A stretch of 64,000 nt of DNA from positions 744,001-808,000 of the forward strand of contig NZ_CAAHFG010000002.1 in the NCBI RefSeq assembly GCF_900890425.1, given 5' to 3'. This stretch comes from Pontiella desulfatans (GTDB lineage: Bacteria > Verrucomicrobiota > Kiritimatiellia > Kiritimatiellales > Pontiellaceae). The position numbers and the translations under genes are program-made. This document shows positions 15,819 through 24,323 of the stretch, in pieces. Within the stretch, counting starts at the first letter, position 1. Each line of letters opens with the position of its first letter. The notes under the pieces were generated by a model. It was given only the letters and a program-made list of their open reading frames with translations. It made no database searches and was not told the origin of the DNA.

Positions 15819-16478
15819 TCACGTTTCAGTTTTGTTGAAGCGGTAGCCGACGCCGCGGATGGTTTCGATGAAGCGGTGGCCTTCGCGGTCGATCTTTTCG
15901 CGGATGCGCCGGATGCAGACATCGACCAGGTTGGTCTGCGGATCAAAGCCATAGCCCCAAACCTGCTCCAGCAGCTGATCGCGGGTGAAGATGTTTCCGG
16001 GCGCACGCATCAGGTGCTCCAGAACGCTGAACTCGCGCGGGGCAAAGAAGATTTCCTCGCGGCCATAGTGCGCCTCGCGCGACAAGGTGTTGAGGGTCAG
16101 CTTGCCCGCGTGCAGGAGGTTGGTGCGCCGCGCCACGGCGTTGATGCGCGCGATCAACTCATCCATGAAAAAGGGTTTGGTCACATAGTCGTCCGCACCG
16201 GCCTCCAATCCTTGTACGCGTTCGTTGGCCTCCGTGCGCGCGGTCAGAACAATGACGGGAACCGTATTGCCGCGTGCCCGCAGCTCCTGGAGAACAGACA
16301 GTCCGTCGCGCCCCGGCAGCATGAGGTCGAGCACCACCACGTCGTAGTCCCCGGTCGACGCAAGCGCGTGGCCTTCGTCGCCGTTGTCGGCCACCGTGGC
16401 CTGGAACCCCCGGGCTTCGAGCCCTTTGCGGACGAACCCGGAAATTTTTTCTTCGTCTTCAACCACGAGCACCTTCAT
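15819..16478 (-). CDS. OmpR-family response regulator
   Basis: The protein has 219 residues. The receiver domain has the acidic pocket VVEDEE, the phosphoacceptor Asp in VVVLDLMLPG (about residue 51), the switch Thr in VIVLTARTEA, and the Lys in YVTKPF. The C-terminal winged helix (about 125-219) has the OmpR-type pattern (FFAPREFSVLEHLM, QTNLVDVCIRRIREKID, IRGVGYRFN). It is closest in style to CusR/CopR heavy-metal regulators, which bind palindromic boxes. A perfect palindrome lies 47 bp upstream of its start, consistent with autoregulation. Confidence 0.9.
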   Translation of the reverse strand: MKVLVVEDEEKISGFVRKGLEARGFQATVADNGDEGHALASTGDYDVVVLDLMLPGRDGLSVLQELRARGNTVPVIVLTARTEANERVQGLEAGADDYVTKPFFMDELIARINAVARRTNLLHAGKLTLNTLSREAHYGREEIFFAPREFSVLEHLMRAPGNIFTRDQLLEQVWGYGFDPQTNLVDVCIRRIREKIDREGHRFIETIRGVGYRFNKTET

Positions 16479-16524
16479 GAGAGCACGCTAGCAATTCCGG
16501 CTCGCCGAAAACATGCAATTCTTC

Positions 16525-16540
16525 ATTACGGTTCCGTAAT
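16525..16540. promoter_or_regulatory. Candidate response-regulator box 3 (perfect palindrome)
   Basis: ATTACGGTTCCGTAAT is fully palindromic around TT, and the symmetry extends one base on each side. It lies 47 bp before the regulator gene and 22 bp before the divergent GreA-like gene. It could therefore control both. Confidence 0.55.
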
Positions 16541-16562
16541 GGAGTGTGTATCTTGGGGCGCT

Positions 16563-17030
16563 ATGGATAAGACAAAAATTTTAAAGGCGGTGCTGGCGGA
16601 ACTCGAAGAGGAGTTGCGGCGGCAGTTGAAAGGGCAGGAGACGGCCGCAGAGGGCGCGACCCATGCCGAGGCCAAGGCGGAAACCAAATGGGATACCTGT
16701 GGCCTGGAGCAATCCTATCTGGCCCGTGGCTTGGCCAAGCAGTTTGAGAAATTGGCGAAAGGGTTTGAGGATCTTCGCTCGTTCCGGCCTTCGGATTTTA
16801 CAGGCAAACCGATCGGCGTCGGCGCGTTGGTCGAAACCGAAATGGATGGCTATACGGATCTGTTTTTCATGCTCGAATGCGGCGGGGGCACGGAAGTTAA
16901 CGTCGATGGCCGCGAAATTACCGTCATCACGCCCGAGTCGCCGGTCGGTGCCGCGCTGATTAAAAAGCAGCAGGGCGAAACCTATTCCTTCCGCGCCGGC
17001 ATGGAAGGCAATATTCTTTCGGTAGCGTGA
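16563..17030 (+). CDS. GreA/GreB-C-terminal-like protein
   Basis: The protein has 155 residues. The N-terminal half is charged and helical (KAVLAELEEELRRQLKGQ), compatible with a coiled coil. The C-terminal half resembles the FKBP-like C-terminal domain of transcription elongation factors GreA/GreB (VITPESPVGAALIKKQQGE). True Gre factors have a longer two-helix finger with acidic tip residues, which is not obvious here. The product may bind RNA polymerase or be a Gre relative of other function. It is transcribed away from the response regulator across box 3. Confidence 0.6.
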   Translation: MDKTKILKAVLAELEEELRRQLKGQETAAEGATHAEAKAETKWDTCGLEQSYLARGLAKQFEKLAKGFEDLRSFRPSDFTGKPIGVGALVETEMDGYTDLFFMLECGGGTEVNVDGREITVITPESPVGAALIKKQQGETYSFRAGMEGNILSVA

Positions 17031-17036
17031 GTTTGG

Positions 17037-17064
17037 TTGGAGGGCCCGGTTCCACCCGGGCCTG
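17037..17064. repeat. GGTTCCACCC-type palindromic repeat
   Basis: TTGGAGGGCCCGGTTCCACC is followed by CGGGCC, giving a stem GGCCCGG/CCGGGCC. It lies between the convergent GreA-like and NAD synthetase genes. The same unit recurs, in both orientations, at 47030-47096. Confidence 0.6.
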
Positions 17065-17100
17065 CAGAACATGGGGCGGATTGGAATCCACGCCCACGCC

Positions 17101-18711
17101 TTAATTTCGGTAGCGGTTGACGATCGGGATGCGGCGGTCGCGGTCGAACGACTTGGGCGTGATCTTCACGCCCGGCGGGGACTGGCGGCGCTTGTATTCG
17201 CTCAGTTCAACCGCATGCACCACGCGGCGCACCAGGGCTTCGTCGTAGCCCTTGGCAACCAACCCGTCGATACCCATGTCGTTTTCGACATAGTCTTCGA
17301 GAATCGGGTCGAGCACTTCGTAGGGAGGGAGCGAATCGGAATCTTTCTGGTCGGGGCGAAGCTCGGCGGACGGTGGCCGCTCGATAATGCTGGGCGGCAT
17401 GACGATGCCTTGTTCGTTGCGCCAGCGGCAGAGCTCGAACACGAGCGTTTTCGGGACATCCTTGATGACGGCGAAGCCTCCGGCCATATCGCCATAGATG
17501 GTGCAGTAGCCCATGGCCATTTCGCTCTTGTTGCCGGTGGTGAGCACCAACCAGCCATATTCGTTGGAGAGCGCCATGATCAGGTTGCCGCGGATGCGCG
17601 CTTGCAGGTTTTCCTCGGCGAGGCCGGGTTGCTTGTCCGCGCCCCAAACCTTGGAAAGCTCGGCTTCGAAATTGTCGTAGAGCCCCTTAATCGGAATTTC
17701 GTGGAATTCAATATCCAGGATCTTCGCCATCTCATGGGCATCGCCGAGTGTGCCGGACGAGGAATATTGCGAGGGCATCGTGACAGAAGCCACGCGGTCC
17801 TTGCCCAGTGCGTCAACGGCGATGGCCAGCACCAGAGCCGAGTCGATGCCGCCGGAGAGGGCCACGACGACGCGTTTGAAGCCAATTTTGTTCACATAGT
17901 CGCGAAGCCCGAGCTTGAGCGCTTCGTAGACCTCTTCCAGGTCGGGCAACGGAAGCTCTTTTCGAGCAGGTTTTTCAGTCTGCCCTTCGGAGAAATAGAG
18001 AATGTCTTCCTGGAACTGCTTTGCGCGGGCGATGCGGGAGCCGTCGGGCGCGAACACCATGCTGGCGCCGTCGAAGACAAGCTCGTCCTGCCCGCCGACC
18101 ATGTTGCAGTAGAGCAGGGGGGTGTTGAGCCTTTGCGCGGTCTGCGCGAGCACGTTGATGCGGTTGTTGAGCAGCTTGCCGCGGTGGTAGGGCGAGGCGG
18201 AGAGGTTGATCAGCAGGTCGATGCCTTGGTCTTCCAGCGAAGCAACGGCCGCGCCTCCGGGTTCCCAGGAATCCTCGCAGATGTGGATGCCGGCCTTCTG
18301 CCCGTCGAGGTCGATGACGAGCGGGCCGGTTCCCGCTTCAAACAGGCGCTTTTCGTCGAACACGCCATAGTTGGGCAACAGCATCTTGTGGTATTCACCA
18401 ATAATCCCGGAACCGTTGAACACCAGTGCGGCGTTATATTTTTTGCCATTGCGCGAAACGGGGGCGCCCACCACGACCGTTGCTTCCGGCGGCAGTTCGG
18501 TTTTCAGCCGTTCGAGCTGCGCTTCGCAGTCGCCGCAGAAATGGTCTTTCAGAATCAGGTCTTCCGGCGGATAGCCCGAGATCGCCAGTTCGGGAAAGAC
18601 GATCAACCGTGCCCCTTCGTTGAAGGCTTCATGGGCTTTGGAAACGACAAGGTCGGCGTTGCTTTGCAGCGCGCCGACCGTCGGGTTCATCTGGATCAGA
18701 GCTGTTTTCAT
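17101..18711 (-). CDS. nadE: Glutamine-dependent NAD+ synthetase
   Basis: The protein has 536 residues, the size of two-domain glutamine-hydrolysing NAD synthetases. The N-terminal nitrilase-like amidase (about 1-250) shows the Glu-Lys-Cys triad in VFPELAISGYP, YHKMLLPN and IHICEDSWEPG. The C-terminal synthetase has the PP-loop VALSGGIDSALVLAIA. It converts nicotinate adenine dinucleotide to NAD+ with ATP and glutamine. The NadB gene of the same pathway lies at 33 kb. It is a single gene, separated from guaB by an inverted repeat. Confidence 0.93.
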   Translation of the reverse strand: MKTALIQMNPTVGALQSNADLVVSKAHEAFNEGARLIVFPELAISGYPPEDLILKDHFCGDCEAQLERLKTELPPEATVVVGAPVSRNGKKYNAALVFNGSGIIGEYHKMLLPNYGVFDEKRLFEAGTGPLVIDLDGQKAGIHICEDSWEPGGAAVASLEDQGIDLLINLSASPYHRGKLLNNRINVLAQTAQRLNTPLLYCNMVGGQDELVFDGASMVFAPDGSRIARAKQFQEDILYFSEGQTEKPARKELPLPDLEEVYEALKLGLRDYVNKIGFKRVVVALSGGIDSALVLAIAVDALGKDRVASVTMPSQYSSSGTLGDAHEMAKILDIEFHEIPIKGLYDNFEAELSKVWGADKQPGLAEENLQARIRGNLIMALSNEYGWLVLTTGNKSEMAMGYCTIYGDMAGGFAVIKDVPKTLVFELCRWRNEQGIVMPPSIIERPPSAELRPDQKDSDSLPPYEVLDPILEDYVENDMGIDGLVAKGYDEALVRRVVHAVELSEYKRRQSPPGVKITPKSFDRDRRIPIVNRYRN

Positions 18712-18775
18712 GCGTGATTCGTGACGATTGAGCCGTGAAGCATGGCAAAATCACGCCTCACGATTCACGCATCAC
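18712..18775. repeat. Inverted repeat between nadE and guaB
   Basis: The outer arms TGCGTGATTCGTGA and TCACGATTCACGCA pair with one mismatch, enclosing an inner GTGACGATTGAG...CGCCTCAC hairpin. Pieces of the same unit occur inside the SUMF1-fusion gene at about 12139-12178. Confidence 0.6.
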
Positions 18776-20263
18776 TTACCTTCGATAGTTCGGCGCTTCC
18801 TTGGTGATCTTGATGTCGTGGGCGTGGGCTTCCACGGCGCCGGCGCTGGAGACGCGCACAAACCTGCCCTTGGCCTTGAGGTCGGGTATGTTGCGGGTGC
18901 CGCAGTAGCCGAGGCTGGCCTGGAGACCGCCGCAGTATTGCTTCATCACCTTGCTCACCGTACCGGAATACGGAACCATGCCTTCGATGCCCTGTGGAAC
19001 GAGATCGTCGTCGTTGCTGAGTCCATAGCGCTGGCGGCTGCCTTCGCGCGATTTCATGGCATCGAGGCTGCCCATGCCGCGGTAGATCACAAATTGGCGG
19101 CCTTCGTAAATGATTTTTTCGCCGGGGCTTTCCTCGGTGCCGGCCAGCACGGAACCCATCATGACGGTGTCGGCACCGGCAACGAGGGCCTTGGCAATGT
19201 CGCCGGAGTTGCGGATGCCGCCGTCGGCAATCACAGGGATTTCACCCTTGAGCGCGCTGGCGGCGGCATAGATGGCGGAAATTTGCGGGATGCCCACGCC
19301 GGCCACCACGCGGGTGGTGCAGATGGAGCCGGGGCCGATGCCGACCTTCACGGCGTCGGCGCCGGCATCGCGCAGGGCGATGGCGGCTTCGCCGGTGGCA
19401 ATGTTGCCGCCAATGACATCGATGTGGGGGAATTTGTTTTTCACCCAGGCGACCATCTCGATCACACCCTTGGAATGGCCGTGGGCCGTATCGACCACCA
19501 TCACATCGACTTCGTTTTCGCTCAGGATCTCGGCGCGCTCGTAGTCGCCGGGCCCCACGCCGGCCGCGACGCGCAGGCGGTGTTTTTCATCGCGGTTGAA
19601 GAGCGGCTCTTCGTTTTCGATCAACCGGCGGACGTCGGCATAGGAGTAGAGGCCAACCAATTTGCCCGTCGAATCAAGAAGGGGCAACTTGCCAATCTTG
19701 TGCTGCTGCATGATGTCGTAGGCCTGCCGCAAGTTGGTTTCGGGCTGGGCCGTGATGACGTCGGAAGTCATGATGCCGGTCACCGGGGCGCGCTTGGAGC
19801 GGGAGAAGCGGATATCCTTGGACGTCAGGATGCCGACCAGTTTCCCGTCGTCGTCGAGGATCGGGAAGCCGCTGAAGCTGTATCCCTTTTCCTCGCGGCG
19901 GATGGCGATGCTTTCGAGCGTATCGTTGACATTGAACGTGATGGGGTCGGAAATCAGGCCGTTGAGATGGTGCTTCACCCGGCTGACCTGAAGCGCCTGC
20001 ACTTCGGGGTCGAGATTTTTATGGATAACCCCGATTCCGCCCATCATCGCCATCGAAATGGCCATGCGCCCTTCGGTCACGGTGTCCATGGCGGCACTTA
20101 AAAAAGGAATCTTCACCCCGACGTTCCGGGTCAGTTTCGAAGAGATGTCCGTGTCGCCCGGCAGAAAGTCCGCATACTGGGTAATCAGCGAGACGTCGTC
20201 GAACGTCAACCCCTCGAACGGGAAGGTTTTCATGAATTCATCGATAAACATATTCTGCTTCAT
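18776..20263 (-). CDS. guaB: Inosine-5'-monophosphate dehydrogenase
   Basis: The protein has 495 residues. It oxidises IMP to XMP with NAD+ in guanine synthesis. Visible landmarks are LTFDDVSLI near the N-terminus, a CBS pair (about 100-215, ending [11 protein letters not shown]), the catalytic loop [11 protein letters not shown] with its Cys, the phosphate-binding [12 protein letters not shown], and the flap region around RGMGSLDAM. The start at 20263 is preferred over the ATG nine bases earlier because an AAGGA lies eight bases before it. It is alone in its strand run, downstream of the Deg pair. Confidence 0.93.
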   Translation of the reverse strand: MKQNMFIDEFMKTFPFEGLTFDDVSLITQYADFLPGDTDISSKLTRNVGVKIPFLSAAMDTVTEGRMAISMAMMGGIGVIHKNLDPEVQALQVSRVKHHLNGLISDPITFNVNDTLESIAIRREEKGYSFSGFPILDDDGKLVGILTSKDIRFSRSKRAPVTGIMTSDVITAQPETNLRQAYDIMQQHKIGKLPLLDSTGKLVGLYSYADVRRLIENEEPLFNRDEKHRLRVAAGVGPGDYERAEILSENEVDVMVVDTAHGHSKGVIEMVAWVKNKFPHIDVIGGNIATGEAAIALRDAGADAVKVGIGPGSICTTRVVAGVGIPQISAIYAAASALKGEIPVIADGGIRNSGDIAKALVAGADTVMMGSVLAGTEESPGEKIIYEGRQFVIYRGMGSLDAMKSREGSRQRYGLSNDDDLVPQGIEGMVPYSGTVSKVMKQYCGGLQASLGYCGTRNIPDLKAKGRFVRVSSAGAVEAHAHDIKITKEAPNYRR

Positions 20264-20387
20264 ATTTTGCATCCTTTTGCCGACGCATTTTGTGCAGATT
20301 GCCGAATCGAGTCAACCCAAAGATGTGGCGGAAGCGGATTTGGTGGTCCGAATCCTCCGAATGAGCCGGTGCCTTGTGGGCGTGGCA

Positions 20388-21848
20388 CTAGGGATTTAGC
20401 CGGATTCTGGAGGGAATCTGGTATTTTTCCATGATGCTTTCCGTGGCTTGCCCGAACGTGGCCGCATCGAGAATCACCGTGCAGGTTCCGTAGGAGGGCA
20501 TGAATTCGATGACGTGGAACCCGTTTTGCGGGTGCTGGAAGGCTTCCTCCATCTTGCGGATGGAGTCGATCGGTTGGCCATTGACGGTTTTCACGATGTT
20601 CTGGGCCATTTCGTGGTAGCCGAGGTTGTATTCGTCGGGGAACACATCGGTCAGAACGATCAGCCGTTTTTGCTCCGGGGAGGGCGCTTCGCTTTTCAGG
20701 TCGTTGAGGATGCGCAGGGTGGCGGGGATTTGGTCTTCCCAGTTGCTGCCCCAGGCCTTGAGGTAGGGGACGTCCAGCTCCCGGAACACCAGACCGCCGG
20801 CAACCAGGTAGGGGGGCGGTTGGTCCGGGCGTGCGAAAGGGATCAGTGCGGCCGAGGGCGGAATGTTCTTGAGCGGGATTTCGAGTTCGATCTCCTGTTT
20901 GTTGCGCAATACCTTTGCGGTCAGGAGGTCGCCGGCATAGTGGCCTTCCGTTGCGATAAGGTTCAGCGACATCCTGCCGTAGCGGGGGTGTTTGTAGTCG
21001 CCTTCGGAATCGATGGCATGGCCATCGAGCTCCAGCAGGATATCGTCCTTTTCCAGGATGCCCGCGGCGGATCCCTCCGGGAAGCAGCCCCGGATGCGCA
21101 CGCCCGTTGGTTTGCCCACCTGCCCGAAGTAGGCGGCCTGCGCCTGGCCTTGGTTGAACTGGAAATCGACGCCGAGCCGTCCGAATCCGGGATATTCCGG
21201 CAGGTCGATGGCCTTGAGGTAGGCCTTGATGAGGTCGATGGGAACGACCGTTATGGTATCCTTGTTCTGCGACCGGGTCATGCCGATCATCCGGTTTTCG
21301 CTGAAGACGGGTTCGCCGCGCCCGCCGCTCTTGAGGTCGGTGATGAAGGTGATTCCGGCATAGCCGAAGTAGGGAACCGACGACTTGAAGGTTTTCACCT
21401 GCGACCAGCGGCAGGAGGAGAGGTTGAGTTGGCTGGACTTCCAGGCGGCGCAATAATAGTTGTCGCCTTCGGCATAATCGGCCGTCGCGACGGGGTTGAG
21501 GTCGTCGAAGAATCCCGGTTCGTCGGTGGTGAGCACCGCCAAGCCCACCTGCTGGTCGCAATGCACGATGCGGGCGGGGGTACGCGGCGGGCGGTCGAAC
21601 TTTTCGAGTTGGATCAGGGTGGCGTCCAGCAGATAGGCGGCCGGCACGAGAATGCGGTTTTCGGCAACGACCGTTCCCAGGAAGGTTCGGCTGAGCGGCT
21701 TCGCTTTCTGCCACGGGCGGTATTCGTTCCAGGCCTGGTAGGAAACGCGCACGGTGACCAGCTGGTGTTCGATGGGATGGTCCGGCCGGGCAAAGGCCAG
21801 GCTCGACAGCACCATGGGGAGGGTTAAGGCGGCAAGGAGGGTTTTCAT
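20388..21848 (-). CDS. Deg/HtrA-like pseudoprotease with PDZ region
   Basis: The protein has 486 residues and a signal peptide (MKTLLAALTLPMVLSSLAFA). It aligns with its upstream neighbour but has lost all three catalytic residues. TNAHVV is replaced by VPAAYLL, the Asp position in DLAIL reads GLAVL, and GNSGGPV reads GGRGEPV. A PDZ domain follows (about 235-320), then a Deg9-like C-terminal domain. Its start overlaps the stop of the active protease (ATGA), so the two are made together. It may be a regulatory or scaffolding subunit of a mixed oligomer; this is inference. Confidence 0.75.
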   Translation of the reverse strand: MKTLLAALTLPMVLSSLAFARPDHPIEHQLVTVRVSYQAWNEYRPWQKAKPLSRTFLGTVVAENRILVPAAYLLDATLIQLEKFDRPPRTPARIVHCDQQVGLAVLTTDEPGFFDDLNPVATADYAEGDNYYCAAWKSSQLNLSSCRWSQVKTFKSSVPYFGYAGITFITDLKSGGRGEPVFSENRMIGMTRSQNKDTITVVPIDLIKAYLKAIDLPEYPGFGRLGVDFQFNQGQAQAAYFGQVGKPTGVRIRGCFPEGSAAGILEKDDILLELDGHAIDSEGDYKHPRYGRMSLNLIATEGHYAGDLLTAKVLRNKQEIELEIPLKNIPPSAALIPFARPDQPPPYLVAGGLVFRELDVPYLKAWGSNWEDQIPATLRILNDLKSEAPSPEQKRLIVLTDVFPDEYNLGYHEMAQNIVKTVNGQPIDSIRKMEEAFQHPQNGFHVIEFMPSYGTCTVILDAATFGQATESIMEKYQIPSRIRLNP

Positions 21849-23287
21849 AGGTTGCGATCCTTCGGTATGGCGTATTTTTCGAGGATTTCAAGGTGGGCGG
21901 CGTCCGCTTGCTTCCGGTCGAGTGCCATGATCCGGTTGCCGTGCTGGAGCTCGATCAGGTGCTGGTCGGCGGTGTTGCCCTCGATGGCTTCGATGGTTTC
22001 CGCAAGGGTGCGGGTTCTCTTTCCATTGATGGAGTCGATCAGCCGGTAGGTGTAGAGGGCCTCCTCAACGTTCACCTCATGGTCGAGGCGCCGGATGATC
22101 ATCACCTGGGGGGCGTCGAGGAAGTCGCGCTCTTCGAGATGGCGGTAGTACATTTCATGGATCAGCTCCTGGGGGGCGTCGGTGAACCAGTCGTTCGAGT
22201 AGGTTTTAACCGTCTCCCGGTTGAGCGGGACGAACACCAGCCCGGCATAGACGAAATAGCTCGGTTGGCGGTCGTAGAGGTTGGCTTTGGCCGGAAGCGG
22301 GTTGTAGGGGCTCAATGTGGCTTCGACCTCCATTCTTTTCCCGTCGCGGATGATCCGCAGCGGTAGCTTGTCGCCTTTCTGCAGTTGATCCGGAACCACG
22401 TTGAAGTCGAGCCGCATCCCGTTCCAGTCCACCGTGCCGTTGTTGGCCACCGCATAGCCGTTGATCGAGGTAATGATGTCGCCCCGGCGCAAGACGGCCT
22501 CGGCCCCGCAGCCGCGCAGCAGGTTTTCAATGCGGACTCCGGTCTCGCCCTCCACCATGCCCGCATGGCGGCGTGCCGCCGGGCTGTCGAGCGAGGTGGT
22601 GTAGGCGCCGAATTCCGGATAGCCGTCATAGCGCCCGTCAGCCAGGTCGGTCAGGAAATGCTCCACCACCTTCACCGGAATAAAGAAGCCCATGTTTTCG
22701 AGCTGTTGGTTGCCCTGGAACGCCACGCCAACCACCTTGCCGTTCTGGATGACCGGCCCGCCGCTGTTGCCCGGGTTGATGGCGGCATCCGTCTGCACGG
22801 TCAGGTGCGAATCCAGCCCGGTGTGCACATAATCCTGCAGTTCGATGCGCGAAACCACCCCCGCGGTGCTCGAGAGCAACCGGCCGCCCGTGGGGTAGCC
22901 ATAGGTCACCACCTGCGAGCGAAGGGCGGGCAAGGCATCGAACTCCAACGCCGGAACGGACTCCGTGCGCGCCGGTGCGTTCAGCTCCAGAATCGCGAGG
23001 TCGCAGTCGTGCCCGATGGCGGCGACGTGCGCCGGATAGGGCGTTGGGTCGTTGTGGAAATAGACCAGCAGCATCGCGGCATCGCTCACCACATGCGCGT
23101 TGGTCATGATGCGGTTTTTCGAAATCACGAACCCGCTGCCCGAGCCGCTGCCGGTCGAGCCCGAATCCCACGGCGTGAACCAGCTGAACCGGTTGTACTG
23201 GTTCACGATCCTCACCACCGATTGCTCCACCTGCGCCCGCGCGCCCAGGGAAAGAACCACCATGCAAACTATCGCCATTCGCCTCAT
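21845..23287 (-). CDS. HtrA/Deg-family serine protease
   Basis: The protein has 480 residues and a signal peptide. The catalytic triad is complete: His in RIMTNAHVVSD, Asp in GHDCDLAILEL, Ser in AINPGNSGGPVIQ. One PDZ domain follows (GVRIENLLRGCGAEAVLRRG) and a C-terminal module like that of plant/bacterial Deg9-type proteases (YFVYAGLVFVPLNRE). The start at 23287 has TGAGG at good spacing; the ATG 15 bases earlier lacks it. It is probably periplasmic, degrading or checking damaged exported proteins. It overlaps the gene for its dead paralogue. Confidence 0.85.
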   Translation of the reverse strand: MRRMAIVCMVVLSLGARAQVEQSVVRIVNQYNRFSWFTPWDSGSTGSGSGSGFVISKNRIMTNAHVVSDAAMLLVYFHNDPTPYPAHVAAIGHDCDLAILELNAPARTESVPALEFDALPALRSQVVTYGYPTGGRLLSSTAGVVSRIELQDYVHTGLDSHLTVQTDAAINPGNSGGPVIQNGKVVGVAFQGNQQLENMGFFIPVKVVEHFLTDLADGRYDGYPEFGAYTTSLDSPAARRHAGMVEGETGVRIENLLRGCGAEAVLRRGDIITSINGYAVANNGTVDWNGMRLDFNVVPDQLQKGDKLPLRIIRDGKRMEVEATLSPYNPLPAKANLYDRQPSYFVYAGLVFVPLNRETVKTYSNDWFTDAPQELIHEMYYRHLEERDFLDAPQVMIIRRLDHEVNVEEALYTYRLIDSINGKRTRTLAETIEAIEGNTADQHLIELQHGNRIMALDRKQADAAHLEILEKYAIPKDRNL

Positions 23288-23359
23288 ATTGACCTCATTC
23301 AAATAAAAGAACGTAATCAGTCTACCTGTTTCTTTTTGAGTTTAAAGGCCAGACTTCGT

Positions 23360-24238
23360 TTAGAGCGACAGCGGCGGGGCGCCGGGGGCTTCGGTGTCGA
23401 GGGTGCCGGAGGCGAGGAGGGTGTTGAGCTCGTCGAGCAGGCGCGGCTTGTCCTTGGGGAAGCGGCCTTCGAGCGGCAGGATGTTCGACGAATGGTCGGC
23501 GCGGAAGACGGTGCCTTCGAGCTCCAGCCCCTCGATCATGTCGCGCAGCTCCTGCATCGCCTGGTATTCGGTAACCTGCTGGAAGGTTCCGGCCTGCTCC
23601 TGCCCATGGAGCTCGGTTCCGGGAATGGGGATGACGCGCAGGGCGGAGAGTAGGCGCGGCTGCATCCGGTTGAGCGCGTCGGCGGTGGCGGCGGCATGGA
23701 GCTGGCGGTTGGTTTGTCCGCCGAGTCCGGTCAGCACCATCACCGACATCCGTAGGTCGGCGGCCTGCGCGCGTTGCCCGGCCTCGATCATCTCTTCGGC
23801 GGTTTCGCGCTTTTTCGCCGCCCGCAGGGTTTCCTCGTGGCCGCTTTCGAGTCCCATGTAGAGGGTGTTGAGCTTGAGCCGTTTCAATGCCGCAAGTTCC
23901 TCGTTCGTTTTCCGGAGGATCGAATGCCCGTTGGCATAGACGTTCACCCGGGCGAGCCGGGGAAAGCGGTCGTTCAGCATGCCCAGCACGGAGTGGAGTT
24001 TGTCGAACGGCATCGCCATCACATCGCCATCCGCCAAAAAGATGCGGCGGGCGGAAGGCCAGTCCTTGCGGGCGGCATCGATGCCCAGTTCCATCTCCTC
24101 CATCGAGCGGAAGCGGCAGTTGACCCCTTTGTACATGCCGCAAAAGGTACACTGGTTCCACGGACAGCCGTCCTGGATGCGGATAATCAAACTACGCGCC
24201 TCGGCGGGCGGACGAAAAAGGGAGTGGTTGCTTTGCAT
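23360..24238 (-). CDS. Radical SAM protein with a CX4CX2C cluster motif
   Basis: The protein has 292 residues and a radical SAM barrel. The cluster-binding motif is CPWNQCTFC, with four rather than three residues between the first two cysteines. Later landmarks are FLADGDVMAMPFDKL (SAM-binding region), LYMGLESGHEETL and MVLTGLGGQ. The pattern resembles the COG1032-like radical SAM proteins of unknown substrate. The start is uncertain: ATG 24238 is used, and an in-frame ATG lies 18 bases upstream. No strong ribosome site is seen. A dispersed hairpin repeat lies just upstream. Confidence 0.75.
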   Translation of the reverse strand: MQSNHSLFRPPAEARSLIIRIQDGCPWNQCTFCGMYKGVNCRFRSMEEMELGIDAARKDWPSARRIFLADGDVMAMPFDKLHSVLGMLNDRFPRLARVNVYANGHSILRKTNEELAALKRLKLNTLYMGLESGHEETLRAAKKRETAEEMIEAGQRAQAADLRMSVMVLTGLGGQTNRQLHAAATADALNRMQPRLLSALRVIPIPGTELHGQEQAGTFQQVTEYQAMQELRDMIEGLELEGTVFRADHSSNILPLEGRFPKDKPRLLDELNTLLASGTLDTEAPGAPPLSL

Positions 24239-24249
24239 GTCGAACATTA

Positions 24250-24314
24250 GCCACAAAAGAACGCAGAGAACGCAAGGAAAGAAATCCTTTGTGTTCCCTG
24301 CGCTCTCTGGCGGC
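24250..24314. repeat. Dispersed hairpin of the 'ACGCAGAGAACGCAAGG' type
   Basis: GCCACAAAAGAACGCAGAG on the left is answered by CTCTCTGGCGGC on the right, with AAGGAAAGAAATCCTTTG in the middle. Related CACAGAG repeats occur near 53.1 kb. It separates the radical SAM gene from DUF1501. Confidence 0.55.
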
Positions 24315-24323
24315 CAATCACTT

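Noticed and set aside
17071-20101. Long plus-strand reading frames antisense to nadE and guaB
   Set aside because: Both are mirror frames of strongly conserved enzymes and have no family or ribosome site.
20260-21891. Long alternative-frame reading frame on the same strand as the dead Deg gene
   Set aside because: It overlaps the Deg-like gene in another frame, is Arg/Pro-rich with no domain, and reflects GC-rich codon bias rather than coding.
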